Below are positions 12,271 through 30,105 of a stretch of DNA of 64,000 bases, in pieces. Source of the stretch: Bugula neritina. Taxonomy: Eukaryota > Bryozoa > Gymnolaemata > Cheilostomatida > Bugulidae. The notes below the pieces were generated by a model, which saw only the letters and a program-made list of their open reading frames with translations, made no database searches and was not told the DNA's origin. Made by a program: the position numbers and the translations under genes. Positions within the stretch are counted from its first letter, which is position 1. Every line of letters begins with the position of its first letter. The stretch covers positions 9,679,408-9,743,407 of the forward strand of contig OZ037771.1 in the NCBI GenBank assembly GCA_964035545.1, read 5' to 3'.

Positions 12271-15200
12271 TAAAATACCAAAATAAACTGCAAAATACTG
12301 CAACATACTGAAATACACTGTAACATACTAAAATACACTGCAACATTCTGTAACATTCTTCAACATACTCAAATACACTGTAACATAATGAAATACACTG
12401 CAACACATTGAAGTATACCGCAACACACTGGAACATACTGCAACACATCCAAGTACATCGTAATATACGGAGATGTACTGTAACATACTGAAACATACTG
12501 AAACAAACTGAAACAAATGGAAATATACTGTAACACACTGATTAATACAGCAAAACGCTGAAATATACTGTAACACAGTGAAGTATACTGCAAAATTCTG
12601 GAACATGCTGTAACATACTAAAACATGAGCAATATACTGAAAAACGCCTCAACATACTCAAATATACTGCAAGATACTGCAACATACGTATATGCACTGT
12701 AACATACTGAAATATAGTGCAACATACTGCAACATACTGAAATACACCGTAACAAACTGAAATACACTGCAACACATTGGAATATACTGCAACATACCCA
12801 AATATATTGTAATATACTGAATTATACTGAAATACACTGTAACACATTGAAAAATACTGCAACATACTGAAAGACACTTCAACTCACTGAAGTATAGTGT
12901 AATATACGGAAATGCACTGTAACATACTGATATTTACTGTAACACACTGAAATATACTGCAACATACTGAAATACACTGTAACATACCGAAATAAACTGC
13001 AACATACTGAATTACACTGTAACGTATTAAAATACAGTGCAACATTCTGCAACATACTTCAACATACGGAAATAGACTGTAACATAATGAAATACACTGC
13101 AACATACTGCAACATACTGAAGTACACTGTAAAATATTGAAATACACTGCATCACATTGGAATATACTGCAACACACTGAAATATGCTGCAACATACTGA
13201 AATATACTGCAACATACTGCAACATACTGAAATGCACTGTAATATACTAAAATACACTGCAACATACTAAAATACACTGCAACATTCTGCAACATACTTC
13301 AACATACTGAAATAGACTGTAACATAATGAAATACACTGCAACATACTGCATTATGCTGAAGTACACTCTAAAATATTGAAATACAACGCAACACATTGG
13401 AATATACTGCAACACACTGAAATATACTGCAACATACTGGAATATACTGCGACATACTGCAACATACTGAAATACACTGTAACATACTGCAACATACTGA
13501 AATACACTGTAACAAACTGAAATACGCTGCAACACATTGGAATATACTGCAACATACCCAAATATATGGTAATATGCTGATATATACTGCAACATACCGC
13601 AACATACTGAAAAACACTGTAACAAACTGAAATACGCTGCAACACATGGGAATATACTGCAACATACCCAAATAACTGGTAATATACTGAAATATACTTA
13701 AATACACTGTAACACATTAAAAAATATTGCAACATACTGAAAGACACTACAACTCACTGAAGTACAGTGCAATATACAGAAATGTACTGTAACATACTGA
13801 TATTTACTGTAACACACTGAAATATACTGCAACATACTGAAATACACTGCAACATTCCGAAATAAGCTGAAACATACCGCAACATACTGAAATACACTGT
13901 AAAATACTAAAATACACTGCAACCTACTAAAATACACTGCAACATTCTGCAACATACTTCAACATACTGAAATACGCTGTAACATAATGAAATACACTGC
14001 AACACATTGAAATATACTGCAACAAACTGAAATAGACTGCAACATACTGAAATGTACTGCAACATACTTAAATACACTGCAACATATCGAAGAATATAGT
14101 AATATGCGGACATGTACTGTAACATACTGAAACACACTGAAACATACTGAGACATACTGAAACATACTTCAACACACTGAAATATACTAAAACATACTGA
14201 AATATACTGAAACATACAGCAACATACTGAAATACACCGTAAAAAACTGAAATACACTGCAACACATTGGAATATACTGCAACATACCCAAGTATATGGT
14301 AATATACTGAAATTTACTGCAACATACCGCAACGTTCTGAAAAACACTGCAACAAACTGAAATACGCTGCAACACATTGGAACATACTGCAACATACCAA
14401 AATAAATGGTAATATACTGAAATATACTGACATACACTGTAACACATTGAAAAACACTGCAACATACTGAAATACACTGTAACATACCAAAAAAAACTGC
14501 AACATACTGCAACATACTGAAATACACTGTAACATATTAAAATACTGTGCAACATTCTGCAACATTCTTCAACATACTGAAAGACACTGTAACATAATGA
14601 ATTACACTGCAACACATTGAAATAAACCGCATCACACTGGAATACACTGCAACACATCCAAGTACATGGTATTCTACGGACATGTACTGTAACATACTGA
14701 AACATACTGAAACATACTGCAACATTCTGAAGTACACTGTAAAATATTGAAATACAATGCAACACATTGGGATATACTGCAACACACTGAAATTTACTGC
14801 AACATACTGAAATATACTGCAACATCCTGCAACAAACTGAAGTACACTGTAACATACTGATATTTACTGCAACACACTGAAATATACTGCAACATACTGA
14901 AATACACTGTAACATACCAAAATAAACTGAAACATACTGCAACATACTGAAATACACTGTAACATACCAAAATAAACTGAAACATACTGCAACATACTGA
15001 AATACACTGTAACATACAGAAATACACTGTAACATATTGAAATACACTGCAACATACTGCAACATACTGAAGTACACTGTAAAATATTGAAATACATTGC
15101 AACACATTGGAATATACTGCAACACACTGAAATATACTGCAACATACTGAAATATACTGCAACATACTGCAACATACTGAAATACACTGAAACATACTGC

Positions 15201-15449
15201 AACATACTGAAGTACACTGTAAAATATTGAAATACACTGCAACACATTGGAATATACTGCAACATACCCAAATAACTGGTAATATACTGAAGTATACTGA
15301 AATACACTGTAACACATTGAAAAAGACTGCAACATACTGAAAGACACTACAACTCACTGAAGTATAGTGTATTATACGGAAATGTACTGTAACATACTGA
15401 TATTTACTGCAACACACTGAAATATACTGCAACATACTGAAATACACTG
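12271..15449 (-). repeat. 3,179-bp tandem unit B, copy 2
   Basis: Head-to-tail second copy of 9092-12270. It diverges from the phase of copy 1 at about 15450, where copy 1 would restart with TAAAATACCA but this copy reads TAACATACCA followed by a pure A run. Confidence 0.9.
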
Positions 15450-18400
15450 TAACATACCAAAAAAAACTACAACATACTGCAACATACTGAAATACACTGT
15501 AACATACTAAAATACACTGCAACATTCTGCAACATTCTTCTACATACTGAAATACACTGTAACATAATGAAATACACTGCAACACATTGAAATATACCGC
15601 AACACACTGGAATATACTGCAACACATCCAAGTACATCGTAATATACGGACATGTACTGTAACATACTGAAACATACTGAAACAAACTGCAACATTCTGA
15701 AGTACACTGTAAAATATTGAAATACAATGCAACACATTGGAATATACTGCAACACACTGAAATTTACTGCAACATACTGAAATACACTGTAACATACTGC
15801 AACATACTGAAATACACTGTAGCAAACTGAAATACACTGCAACACATTGGAATATACTGCAACATACCCAAATATATGGTAACATAATGAAATACCCTGC
15901 AACATACTGCAACATACTGAAGTACACTGTAAAATATTGAAATACACTGCAACACATTGGAATATACTGCAACATACCCAAATAACTGGTAATATACTGA
16001 AGTATACTGAAATACACTGTAACACATTGAAAAAGACTGCAACATACTGAAAGACACTACAACTCACTGAAGTATAGTGTATTATACGGAAATGTACTGT
16101 AACATACTGATATTTACTGCAACACACTGAAATATACTGCAACACATCCAAGTACATCGTAATATACGGACATGTACTGTAACATACTGCAACATTCTGA
16201 AGTACACTGTAAAATATTGAAATACAATGCAACACATTGGAATATACTGCAACACACTGAAATTTACTGCAACATACTGAAATATACTGCAACATCCTGC
16301 AACATACTGAAATACACTGCAACATACTGAAATACACTGTAACATACCAAAAAAACTGCAACATACTGCAACATACTGAAATACACTGTAACATATTAAA
16401 ATACTGTGCAACATTCTGCAACATTCTTCAACATACTGAAAGACACTGCAACATAATGAAATACACTGCAACACATTGAAATATACCGCATCACACTGGA
16501 AAATACTGCAACACATCCAAGTACATGGTATTCTACGGACATGTACTGTAACATGCTGAAACATACTGAAACATACTGCAACATTCTGAAGTACACTGTA
16601 AAATATTGAAACACAATGCAACACATTGGAATATACTGCAACACACTGAAATTTACTGCAACATACTGAAATATACTGAAACATACTGCAACATACTGAA
16701 ATACACTGTAACATACTGTAACATACCGAAATACACTGCAACAAACTACAACATACTGAAGTACACTGTACATATTGAAAAACACTGCACTTGACTGAAA
16801 TATACTGCAACACACTGAAATATACTGCAAAATACTGAAACATACTTCAACATACTGCAACATACTGAAGTACACTGTAAAATATTGAAATACACTGCAA
16901 CACATTGGAATATACTGCAACATACCCAAATAACTGGTAATATACTGAAGTATACTGAAATACACTGTAACACATTGAAAAAGACTGCAACATACTGAAA
17001 GACACTACAACTCACTGAAGTATAGTGTATTATACGGAAATGTACTGCAACTTACTGATATTTACTGCAACACACTGAAATATACTGCAACATACTGAAA
17101 TACACTGTAACATACCAAAATAAACTGCAACATACTGCAACATACTGAAATACACTGTAACATACTAAAACACACTGCAACATTCTGCAACATTCTTCTA
17201 CATACTGAAAGACACTGTAACATAATGAAATACACTGCAACACATTGAAGTATACCGCAACACACTGGAATATACTGCAACACATCCAAGAACATCGTAA
17301 TATACGGACATGTACTGTAACATACTGAAATACACTGCAACAAACTACAACATACTGAAGTACACTGTACATATTGAAAAACACTGCAACACACTGAAAT
17401 ATACTGCAACACACTGAAATATACTGCAAAATACTGAAACATACCTCAACATACTGCAACATACTGAAAGACACTACAACTCAATGAAGTATAGTGCAAT
17501 ATACAGAAATGTACTGTCACTTACTGATATTTAATGTTACACATTGAAATATACTGCAACATACTGAAATGCACTGTAACATACCGAAATAAGCTGCAAC
17601 ATACTGCAACATACTGAAATACACTGTAACATGATGAAATACACTGCAACACATTGAAATATACTGCAACAAAATGAAATATACTGCAACATACTGAAAT
17701 GTACTGCAACATAGTGAAATACATTGCAACATTTTGAAGTATATCGTAATATACAGACATGTACTGCAACATACTGAAATACACTGTAATATACTAAAAT
17801 ACACTGCAACATACTTAAATACACTTCAACATTCTGCAACATATTTCAACATACTGAAATAGACTGTAACATAATGAAATACACTGCAACATACTGCATT
17901 ATACTGAAGTACACTGTAAAAGATTGAAGTACATTGCAACACATTGGAATATACTGCAACACACTGAAATATACCGCAACATACTGAAATATACTGCAAC
18001 ATACTGCAACATACTGCAATACACTGTAACATACTGCAACATACCCAAATATATGGTAATATACTGAAATGTACTGCAACATACCGCAACATACTGAGAA
18101 ACGCTGTAACAAACTGAAATATGCTGCAACACATTGGGATATACGGCAACATACCCAAAGAACTGGTAATATACTGAAATATACTGAAATACACTGTAAC
18201 ACATTCAAATATATTGCAACATACTGAAACACACTACAACTCACTGAGGTATAGTGCAATATACAAAAATGTACTGTAACATACTGATATTTACTGTAAC
18301 ACACTGAAATATACTGCAACATACTGAAATACACTTTAACATTCGGAAATAAGCTGCAACATACTGCAACATACTGAAATACACTGTAACATACTAAAAT

Positions 18401-19830
18401 ACACGGAAACATACTAAAATACACTACAACATTCTGCAACATACTTCAACATACTGAAATACACTGTAACATAATGAAATACACTGCAGCACATTGAAAT
18501 ATACTGCAACATACTGAAATGTACTGCAACATACTGAAATACACTGCAACATATTGAAGTATATTGTAATATGCGGACATGCACTGTAACATACTGAAAC
18601 ACACTGAAACATACTGAAACATAATGAAACATACTTCAACACACTGAAATATACTAAAACATACTGAAATATACTGCAACATACTGCAACATACTGAAAT
18701 ACACTGTAACATACTGCAACATACTGAAATACACTGTAGCAAACTGAAATACACTGCAACACATTGGAATATACTGCAACATACCCAAATATATGGTAAC
18801 ATAATGAAATACCCTGCAACATACTGCAACATACTGAAGTACACTGTAAAATATTTAAATACACTGCAACACATTGGAATATACTGCAACATACCCAAAT
18901 AACTGGTAATATACTGAAGTATACTGAAATACACTGTAACACATTGAAAAAGACTGCAACACACTGAAAGACACTACAACTCACTGAAGTATAGTGTATT
19001 ATACGGAAATATACTGCAACTTACTGATATTTACTGCAACACACTGAAATATACTGCAACATACTGAAATACACTGTAACATATCAAAATAAACTGCAAC
19101 ATACTGCAACATACTGAAATACACTGTAACATACTAAAATACACTGCAACATTCTGCAACATTCTTCTACATACTGAAAGACACTGTAACATAATGAAAT
19201 ACACTGCAACACATTGAAGTATACCGCAACACACTGGAATATACTGCAACACATCCAAGTACATCGTAATATACGGACATGTACTGTAACATACCGAAAT
19301 ACACTGCAACAAACTACAACATACTGAAGTACACTGTACATATTGAAAAACACTGCAACACACTGAAATATACTGCAACACACTGAAATATACTGCAAAA
19401 TACTGAAACATACCTCAACATACTGCAACATACTGAAAGACACTACAACTCAATGAAGTATAGTGCAATATACAGAAATGTACTGTAACTTACTGATATT
19501 TAATGTTACACACTGAAATATACTGCAACATACCCAAAGAACTGGTAATATACTGAAATATACTGAAATACACTGTAACACATTGAAATATATTGCAACA
19601 TACTGAAACACACTACAACTCACTGAGGTATAGTGCAATATACAAAAATGTACTGTAACATACTGATATTTACTGTAACACACTGAAATATACTGCAACA
19701 TGCTGAAATACACTTTAACATTCGGAAAAAAGCTGCAACATACTGCAACATACTGAAATACACTGTAACATACTAAAATACACAGAAACATACTAAAATA
19801 CACTACAACATTCTGCAACATACTTCAACA
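15450..19830 (-). repeat. Mosaic stretch of array, shorter shared blocks
   Basis: There is no single dominant tandem unit. Recognisable pieces are: 17040-17510, matching 19009-19479 (spacing 1,969 bp); 17280-17830, matching 21646-22196 (4,366 bp); and 17846-18640, matching about 23731-24585 (5,885 rising to 5,945 bp). The patchwork suggests repeated unequal exchange. No other feature was found. Confidence 0.75.
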
Positions 19831-22800
19831 TACTGAAATACACTGTAACATATTGAAGTATATTGTAATATGCGGACATGTACTGTAACATACTGAAACA
19901 CACTGAAACATACTGAAACATACTGAAACATACTTCAACACACTGAAATATACTAAAACATACTGAAATATACTGCAACATACTGCAACATACTGAAATA
20001 CTCCGTAAAAAACTGAAATACACTGCAACACATTGGAATATACTGCAACATACCCAAGTATTTGGTTATATACTGAAATATACTGCAACATACCGCAACG
20101 TTCTGAAAAACACTGTAACAAACTGAAATACGCTGCAAGACATTGGAACATACTGCAACATACCCAAATAAATGGTAATATACTGTAATACACTGACATA
20201 CACTGTAACACATTGAAAAACACTGCAACATACTGAAATACACTGTAACATACCAAAAAAACTGCAACATACTGCAACATACTGAAATACACTGTAACAT
20301 ATTAAAATATTGTGCAACATTCTGCAACATTCTTCAACATACTGAAAGACACTGTAACATAATGAAATACACTGCAACACATTGAAATATACCGCATCAC
20401 ACTGGAATATACTGCAACACATCCAAGTACATCGTGATCTACGGACATGTACTGTAACATACTGAAACATAATGAAACGTACTGCAACATTCTGAAGTAC
20501 ACTGTAAAATATTGAAATACAATGCAACACATTGGGATATACTGCAACACACTGAAACTTACTGCAACATACTGAAATATACTGCAACATACTGCAACAT
20601 ACTGAAAAACACTGTAACATACTGTAACATACTGAAATACACTGCAACAAACTGCAACATACCGAAGTGCACTGTACATATTGAAAAACACTGCAACACA
20701 CTTAAATATACTGCAACACGCTGAGATATAATGCAAAACACTGAAATATACTTCAACATACTGCAACATACTGAAAAACACTACAACTCACTGAAGTATA
20801 GTGCAATATACAGAAATGTACTCTAACATACTGATATTTAATGTTACACACTAAAATATACTGCAACATACTGAAATACACTGTAACATACCTAAATAAG
20901 CTGCAACATACTGCAACATACTGAAATACACTGTAACATGATGAAATACACTGCAACACATTGAAATATATTGCAACAAACTGAAATACATTGCAACATA
21001 TCGAAGTATATCGTAATATACGGACATGTACTGTAACATACTGAAACACACTGAAACATACTGAAACATACTGAAGCATACTTCAACATACTGAAACACA
21101 CTGTAACATAATGAAATACACTGCAACATACTGCAACATACCAAAGTCCACTGTAAAATATTGAAATACAATGCAACACATTGGGATATACTGCAACACA
21201 CTGAAATTTACTGCAACATACTGAAGTATACTGCAACATCCTGCAACAAACTGAAGTACACTGTAACATACTGATATTTACTGCAACACACTGAAATATA
21301 CTGCAACATACTGAAATACACTGTAACATACCAAAATAAACTGAAACATACTGCAACATACTGAAATACACTGTAACATACCAAAATAAACTGAAACATA
21401 CTGCAACATACTGAAATACACTGTAACATACCAAAATAAACTGAAACATACTGCAACATACTGAAATACACTGTAACATACTGAAATACACTGTAAAATA
21501 TTGAAATACACTGCAACACATTGGAATATACTGCAACACACTGAAATATACTGCAACATACCGAAATATACTGCAACATACTGCAACATAATGAAATACA
21601 CTGCAACACATTGAAGTATACCGCACCACACTGGAATATACTGCAACACATCCAAGAACATCGTAATATACGGACATGTACTGTAACATACTGAAATACA
21701 CTGCAACAAACTACAACATACTGAAGTACACTGTACATATTGAAAAACACTGCAACACACTGAAATATACTGCAACACACTGAAATATACTGCAAAATAC
21801 TCAAACACACCTCAACATACTGCAACATACTGAAAGACACTACAACTCAATGAAGTATTGTGCAATATACAGAAATATACTGTCACTTACTGATATTTAA
21901 TGTTACACACTGAAATATACTGCAACATACTGAAATACACTGTAACATACCGAAATAAGCTGCAACATACTGCAACATACTGAAATACACTGTAACATGA
22001 TGAAATACACTGCAACACATTGAAATATACTGCAACAAAATGAAATATACTGCAACATACTGAAATGTACTGCAACATAGTGAAATACATTGCAACGTTT
22101 CGAAGTATATCGTAATATACGGACATGTACTGCAACATACTGAAATACACTGTAATATACTAAAATACACTGCAACATACTTAAATACACTTCAAAATTC
22201 TGCAACATATTTCAACATACTGAAATAGACTGTAACATAATGAAATACACTGCAGCACATTGAAATATACTGCAACATACTGAAATGTACTGCAACATAC
22301 TGAAATACACTGCAACATATTGAAGTATATTGTAATATGCGGACATGTACTGTAACATACTGAAACACACTGAAACATACTGAAACATACTGAAACATAC
22401 TTCAACACACTGAAATATACTAAAACATACTGAAATATACTGCAACATACTGCAACATACTGAAATACACTGTAACATACTGCAACATACTGAAATACAC
22501 TGTAGCAAACTGAAATACACTGCAACACATTGGAATATACTGCAACATGCCCAAATATATGGTAACATAATGAAATACCCTGCAACATACTGCAACACAC
22601 TGAAGTACACTGTAAAATATTGAAATACACTGCAACACATTGGAATATACTGCAACATACCCAAATAACTGGTAATATACTGAAGTATACTGAAAAACAC
22701 TGTAACACATTGAAAAAAACCGCAACATACTGAAAGACACTACAACTCATTGAAGTATAGTGTATTATACGGAAATGTACTGTAAAATACTGATATTTAC

Positions 22801-23865
22801 TGCAACACACTGAAATATACTGCAACATACCGAAATACACTGTAACATACCAAAAAAAACTGCAACATACTGCAACATACTGAAATACACAGTAACATAC
22901 TAAAATACACTGCAACATTCTGCAACATTCTTCTACATACTGAAAGACACTGTAACATAATGAAATAGACTGCAACACATTGAAATATACTGCAACACAT
23001 CCAAGTACATCGTAATATACGGACATGTACTGTAACATACTGAAACATACTGAAACAAACTGCAACATTCTGAAGTACACTGTAAAATATTGAAATACAA
23101 TGCAACACATTGGAATATACTGCAACACACTGAAATTTACTGCAACATACTGAAATATACTGCAACATACTGCAACATACTGAAATACATTGTAAAATAC
23201 TGTAACATACCGAAATACACTGCAACAAACTACAACATACTGAAGTACACTGTACATATTGAAAAACACTGCAACGCACTGAAATATACAGCAACACACT
23301 GAAATATACTGCAAAATACTGAAACATACTTCAACATACTGCAACATACTGAAAGACACTGCAACTCAATGAAGTATAGTGCAATATACAGAAATGTACT
23401 GTAACTTACTGATATTTAATGTTACACACTGAAATATACTGCAACATACTGAAATACAGTGTAACATACCGAAATAAGCTGCAACATACTGCAACATACT
23501 GAAATACACTGTAACATGATGAAATACACTGCAACACATTGAAATATACTGCAACAAAATGAAATATACTGCAACATACTGAAATGTACTGCAACATAGG
23601 GAAATACATTGCAACATTTTGAAGTATATCGTAATATACGGACATGTACTGCAACATACTGAAATACACTGTAATATACTAAAATACACTGCAACATACT
23701 TAAATACACTTCAACATTCTGCAACATATTTCAACATACTGAAATAAACTGTAACATAATGAAATACACTGCAACATACTGCATTATACTGAAGTACACT
23801 GTAAAAGATTGAAGTACATTGCAACACATTGGAATATACTGCAACACACTGAAATATACCGCAAC
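19830..23865 (-). repeat. ~4-kb unit D, copy 1
   Basis: It matches about 24476-28512 at a spacing of 4,646 bp, then 4,647 bp after an A-run length change near 20257/24903. The left limit is where copy 2 carries about 80 extra bp (near 24414-24495) that copy 1 lacks. Confidence 0.85.
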
Positions 23866-24475
23866 ATACTGAAATATACTGCAACATACTGCAACATACT
23901 GAAATACACTGTAACATACTGCAAAATACGGAAATACACTGTAACAAACTGAAATACACTGCAACACATTGGAATATACTGCAACATACCCAAATATATG
24001 GTAATATACTGAAATATACTGCAACATACCGTAACATACTGAGAAACACTGTAACAAACTGAAATATGCTGCAACACATTGGAATATACGGCAACATACC
24101 CAAAGAACTGGTAATATACTGAAATATGCTGAAATACACTGTAACGCATTGAAATATATTGCAACATACTGAAACACACTACAACTCACTGAGGTATAGT
24201 GCAATATACAAAAATGTGCTGTAACATACTGATATTTACTGTAACACACTGAAATATACTCCAACATACTGAAATACACTGTAACATTCGGAAATAAGCT
24301 GCAACATACTGCAACATACTGAAATACACTGTAACATACTAAAATACACTGCAACATACTAAAATACACTGCAACATTCTGCAACATACTTCAACATACT
24401 GAAATACACTGTAACATAAAGAAATACACTGCAGCACATTGAAATATACTGCAACATACTGAAATGCACTGCAAC

Positions 24476-27400
24476 ATACTGAAATACACTGCAACATATT
24501 GAAGTATATTGTAATATGCGGACATGTACTGTAACATACTGAAACACACTGAAACATACTGAAACATACTGAAACATACTTCAACACACTGAAATATACT
24601 AAAACATACTGAAATATACTGCAACATACTGCAACATACTGAAATACACCGTAAAAAACTGAAATACACTGCAACACATTGGAATATACTGCAACATACC
24701 CAAGTATATGGTTATATACTGAAATATACTGCAACATACAGCAACGTTCTGAAAAACACTGTAACAAACTGAAATACGCTGCAAGACATTGGAACATACT
24801 GCAACATACCCAAATAAATGGTAATATACTGTAATACACTGACATACACTGTAACACATTGAAAAACACGGCAACATACTGAAATACACTGTAACATACC
24901 AAAAAACACTGCAACATACTGCAACATATTGAAATACACTGTAACATATTAAAATACTGTGCAACATTCTGCAACATTCTTCAACATACTGAAAGACACT
25001 GTAACATAATGAAATACACTGCAACACATTGAAATATACCGCATCACACTGGAATATACTGCAACACATCCAAGTACATCGTAATCTACGGACATGTACT
25101 GTAACATACTGAAACATAATGAAACATACTGCAACATTCTGAAGTACACTGTAAAATATTGAAATACAATGCAACACATTGGGATATACTGCAACACACT
25201 GAAATTTACTGCAACATACTGAAATATACTGCAACATACTGCAACATACTGAAAGACACTGTAACATACTGTAACATACTGAAATACACTGCAACAAACT
25301 GCAACATACTGAAGTGCACTGTACATATTGAAAAACACTGCAACACACTTAAATATACTGCAACACGCTGAGATATAATGCAAAACACTGAAATATACTT
25401 CAACATACTGCAACATACTGAAAAACACTGCAACTCACTGAAGTATAGTGCAATATACAGAAATGTACTCTAACATACTGATATTTAATGTTACACACTA
25501 AAATATACTGCAACATACTGAAACACACTGTAACATACCTAAATAAGCTGCAACATACTGCAACATACTGAAATACACTGTAACATGATGAAATACACTG
25601 CAACACATTGAAATATATTGCAACAAACTGAAATACATTGCAACATATCGAAGTATATCGTAATATACGGACATGTACTGTAACATACTGAAACACACTG
25701 AAACATACTGAAACATACTGAAGCATACTTCAACATACTGAAACACACTGTAACATAATGAAATACACTGCAACATACTGCAACATACCAAAGTCCACTG
25801 TAAAATATTGAAATACAATGCAACACATTGGGATATACTGCAACACACTGAAATTTACTGCAACATACTGAAGTATACTGCAACATCCTGCAACAAACTG
25901 AAGTACACTGTAACATACTGATATTTACTGCAACACACTGAAATATACTGCAACATACTGAAATACACTGTAACATACCAAAATAAACTGAAACATACTG
26001 CAACATACTGAAATACACTGTAACATACCAAAATAAACTGAAACATACTGCAACATACTGAAATACACTGTAACATACCAAAATAAACTGAAACATACTG
26101 CAACATACTGAAATACACTGTAACATACTGAAATACACTGTAAAATATTGAAATACACTGCAACACATTGGAATATACTGCAACACACTGAAATATACTG
26201 CAACATACCGAAATATACTGCAACATACTGCAACATAATGAAATACACTGCAACACATTGAAGTATACCGCACCACACTGGAATATACTGCAACACATCC
26301 AAGAACATCGTAATATACGGACATGTACTGTAACATACTGAAATACACTGCAACAAACTACAACATACTGAAGTACACTGTACATATTGAAAAACACTGC
26401 AACACACTGAAATATACTGCAACACACTGAAATATACTGCAAAATACTCAAACATACCTCAACATACTGCAACATACTGAAAGACACTACAACTCAATGA
26501 AGTATAGTGCAATATACAGAAATATACTGTCACTTACTGATATTTAATGTTACACACTGAAATATACTGCAACATACTGAAATACACTGTAACATACCGA
26601 AATAAGCTGCAACATACTGCAACATACTGAAATACACTGTAACATGATGAAATACACTGCAACACATTGAAATATACTGCAACAAAATGAAATATACTGC
26701 AACATACTGAAATGTACTGCAACATAGTGAAATACATTGCAACATTTCGAAGTATATCGTAATATACGGACATGTACTGCAACATACTGAAATACACTGT
26801 AATATACTAAAATACACTGCAACATACTTAAATACACTTCAAAATTCTGCAACATATTTCAACATACTGAAATAGACTGTAACATAATGAAATACACTGC
26901 AGCACATTGAAATATACTGCAACATACTGAAATGTACTGCAACATACTGAAATACACTGCAACATATTGAAGTATATTGTAATATGCGGACATGTACTGT
27001 AACATACTGAAACACACTGAAACATACTGAAACATACTGAAACATACTTCAACACACTGAAATATACTAAAACATACTGAAATATACTGCAACATACTGC
27101 AACATACTGAAATACACTGTAACATACTGCAACATACTGAAATACACTGTAGCAAACTGAAATACACTGCAACACATTGGAATATACTGCAACATGCCCA
27201 AATATATGGTAACATAATGAAATACCCTGCAACATACTGCAACATACTGAAGTACACTGTAAAATATTGAAATACACTGCAACACATTGGAATATACTGC
27301 AACATACCCAAATAACTGGTAATATACTGAAGTATACTGAAAAACACTGTAACACATTGAAAAAAACCGCAACATACTGAAAGACACTACAACTCATTGA

Positions 27401-28512
27401 AGTATAGTGTATTATACGGAAATGTACTGTAAAATACTGATATTTACTGCAACACACTGAAATATACTGCAACATACCGAAATACACTGTAACATACCAA
27501 AAAAAACTGCAACATACTGCAACATACTGAAATACACAGTAACATACTAAAATACACTGCAACATTCTGCAACATTCTTCTACATACTGAAAGACACTGT
27601 AACATAATGAAATAGACTGCAACACATTGAAATATACTGCAACACATCCAAGTACATCGTAATATACGGACATGTACTGTAACATACTGAAACATACTGA
27701 AACAAACTGCAACATTCTGAAGTACACTGTAAAATATTGAAATACAATGCAACACATTGGAATATACTGCAACACACTGAAATTTACTGCAACATACTGA
27801 AATATACTGCAACATACTGCAACATACTGAAATACATTGTAAAATACTGTAACATACCGAAATACACTGCAACAAACTACAACATACTGAAGTACACTGT
27901 ACATATTGAAAAACACTGCAACGCACTGAAATATACAGCAACACACTGAAATATACTGCAAAATACTGAAACATACCTCAACATACTGCAACATACTGAA
28001 AGACACTGCAACTCAATGAAGTATAGTGCAATATACAGAAATGTACTGTAACTTACTGATATTTAATGTTACACACTGAAATATACTGCAACATACTGAA
28101 ATACAGTGTAACATACCGAAATAAGCTGCAACATACTGCAACATACTGAAATACACTGTAACATGATGAAATACACTGCAACACATTGAAATATACTGCA
28201 ACAAAATGAAATATACTGCAACATACTGAAATGTACTGCAACATAGGGAAATACATTGCAACATTTTGAAGTATATCGTAATATACGGACATGTACTGCA
28301 ACATACTGAAATACACTGTAATATACTAAAATACACTGCAACATACTGAAATACACTTCAACATTCTGCAACATATTTCAGCATACTGAAATAGACTGTA
28401 ACATAATGAAATACACTGCAACATACTGCATTATACTGAAGTACACTGTAAAAGATTGAAGTACATTGCAACACATTGGAATATACTGCAACACACTGAA
28501 ATATACCGCAAC
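24476..28512 (-). repeat. ~4-kb unit D, copy 2
   Basis: Near-identical to 19830-23865; the two 392-codon stop-free frames at 22181-23359 and 26828-28006 translate identically. About 24340-25850 also matches 30925-32414 (spacing 6,586 then 6,566 bp), so part of this unit exists at least three times. Confidence 0.85.
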
Positions 28513-28859
28513 ACACTGAAATATACTGCAACATACTGAAATACACTGTAACATACCTAAATAAGCTGCAACATACTGCAAAATACTGAAATACACTGTA
28601 ACATGATGAAATACACTGCAACACATTGAAATATATTGCAACAAACTGAAATACATTGCAACATATCGAAGTATATCGTAATATACGGACATGTACTGTA
28701 ACTTACTGAAACACACTGAAACATACTGAAACATACTGAAGCATACTTCAACATACTGAAACACACTGTAACATAATGAAATACACTGCAACATACTGCA
28801 ACATACTGAAGTACACTGTAAAATATTGAGATACAATGCAACACATTAGGATATACTGC

Positions 28860-29090
28860 AACCCACTGAAATTTACTGCAACATACTGAAATATACTGCA
28901 ACATCCTGCAACAAACTGAATTACACTGTAACATACTGATATTTACTGCAACACACTGAAATATACTGCAACATACTGAAATACACTGTAACATACCAAA
29001 ATAAACTGAAACATACTGCAACATACTGAAGTACACTGTAAAATATTGAAATACAATGCAACACATTGGGATATACTGCAACACACTGAA
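28860..29090 (-). repeat. 220-bp (22-decamer) local duplication
   Basis: The run ACTGAAATTTACTGCAACAT at 28865 recurs at 29085. Relative to 32100-32420, this stretch is longer by the same amount: spacing drops from 3,548 bp (28557 to 32105) to 3,328 bp (29093 to 32421). It is a recent in-register expansion. Confidence 0.75.
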
Positions 29091-30105
29091 ATTTACTGCA
29101 ACATACTGAAATATACTGCAACATACTGCAACATACTGAAACATACTTCAACACACTGAAATGTACTAAAACATACTGAAATATACTGCAACATACTGCA
29201 ACATACTGAAATACACCGTAAAAAACTGAAATACACTGCAACACATTGGAATACACTGCAACATACCCAAGTATATGGTAATATACTGAAATATACTGCA
29301 ACATACCGCAACGTTCTGAAAAACACTGTAACAAACTGAAATACGCTGCAACACATTGGAACATACTGCAACATACCCAAATAAATGGTAATATACCGAA
29401 ATATACTGACATACACTGTAACACATTGAAAAACACTGCAACATACTGAAATACACTGTAACATACCAAAAAAACTGCAACATACTGCAACATACTGAAA
29501 CACACTGTAACATATTAAAATACTGTGCAACATTCTGCAACATTCTTCAACATACTGAAACACACTGTAACATAATGAAATACACTGCAACACATTGAAA
29601 TATACCGCATCACACTGGAATATACTGCAACACATCCAAGTACATGGTATTCTACGGACATGTACTGTAACATACTGAAACATACTGAAACATACTGCAA
29701 CATTCTGAAGTACACTGTAAAATATTGAAATACAATGCAACACATTGGGATATACTGCAACACACTGAAATTTACTGCAACATACTGAAATATACTGCAA
29801 CATCCTGCAACAAACTGAAGTACACTGTAACATTCTGATATTTACTGCAACACACTGAAATATACTGCAACATACTGAAATACACTGTAACATACCAAAA
29901 TAAACTGAAACACACTGCAACATACTGAAATACACTGTAACATACCAAAATAAACTGAAACATACTGCAACATACTGAAATACACTGTAACATACTGAAA
30001 TACACTGTAACATAATGAAATACACTGCAACATACTGCAACATACTGAAGTACACTGTAAAATATTGAAATACAATGCAACACATTGGGATATACTGCAA
30101 CACAC
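29040..30105 (-). repeat. Unit F, copy 1 (partner 32368-33433)
   Basis: It matches at 3,328-bp spacing, with equivalent points 29166/32494, 29515/32843 and 29842/33170. It carries the variant CATGGTATTCTACGGACATG, shared with unit B. Confidence 0.82.
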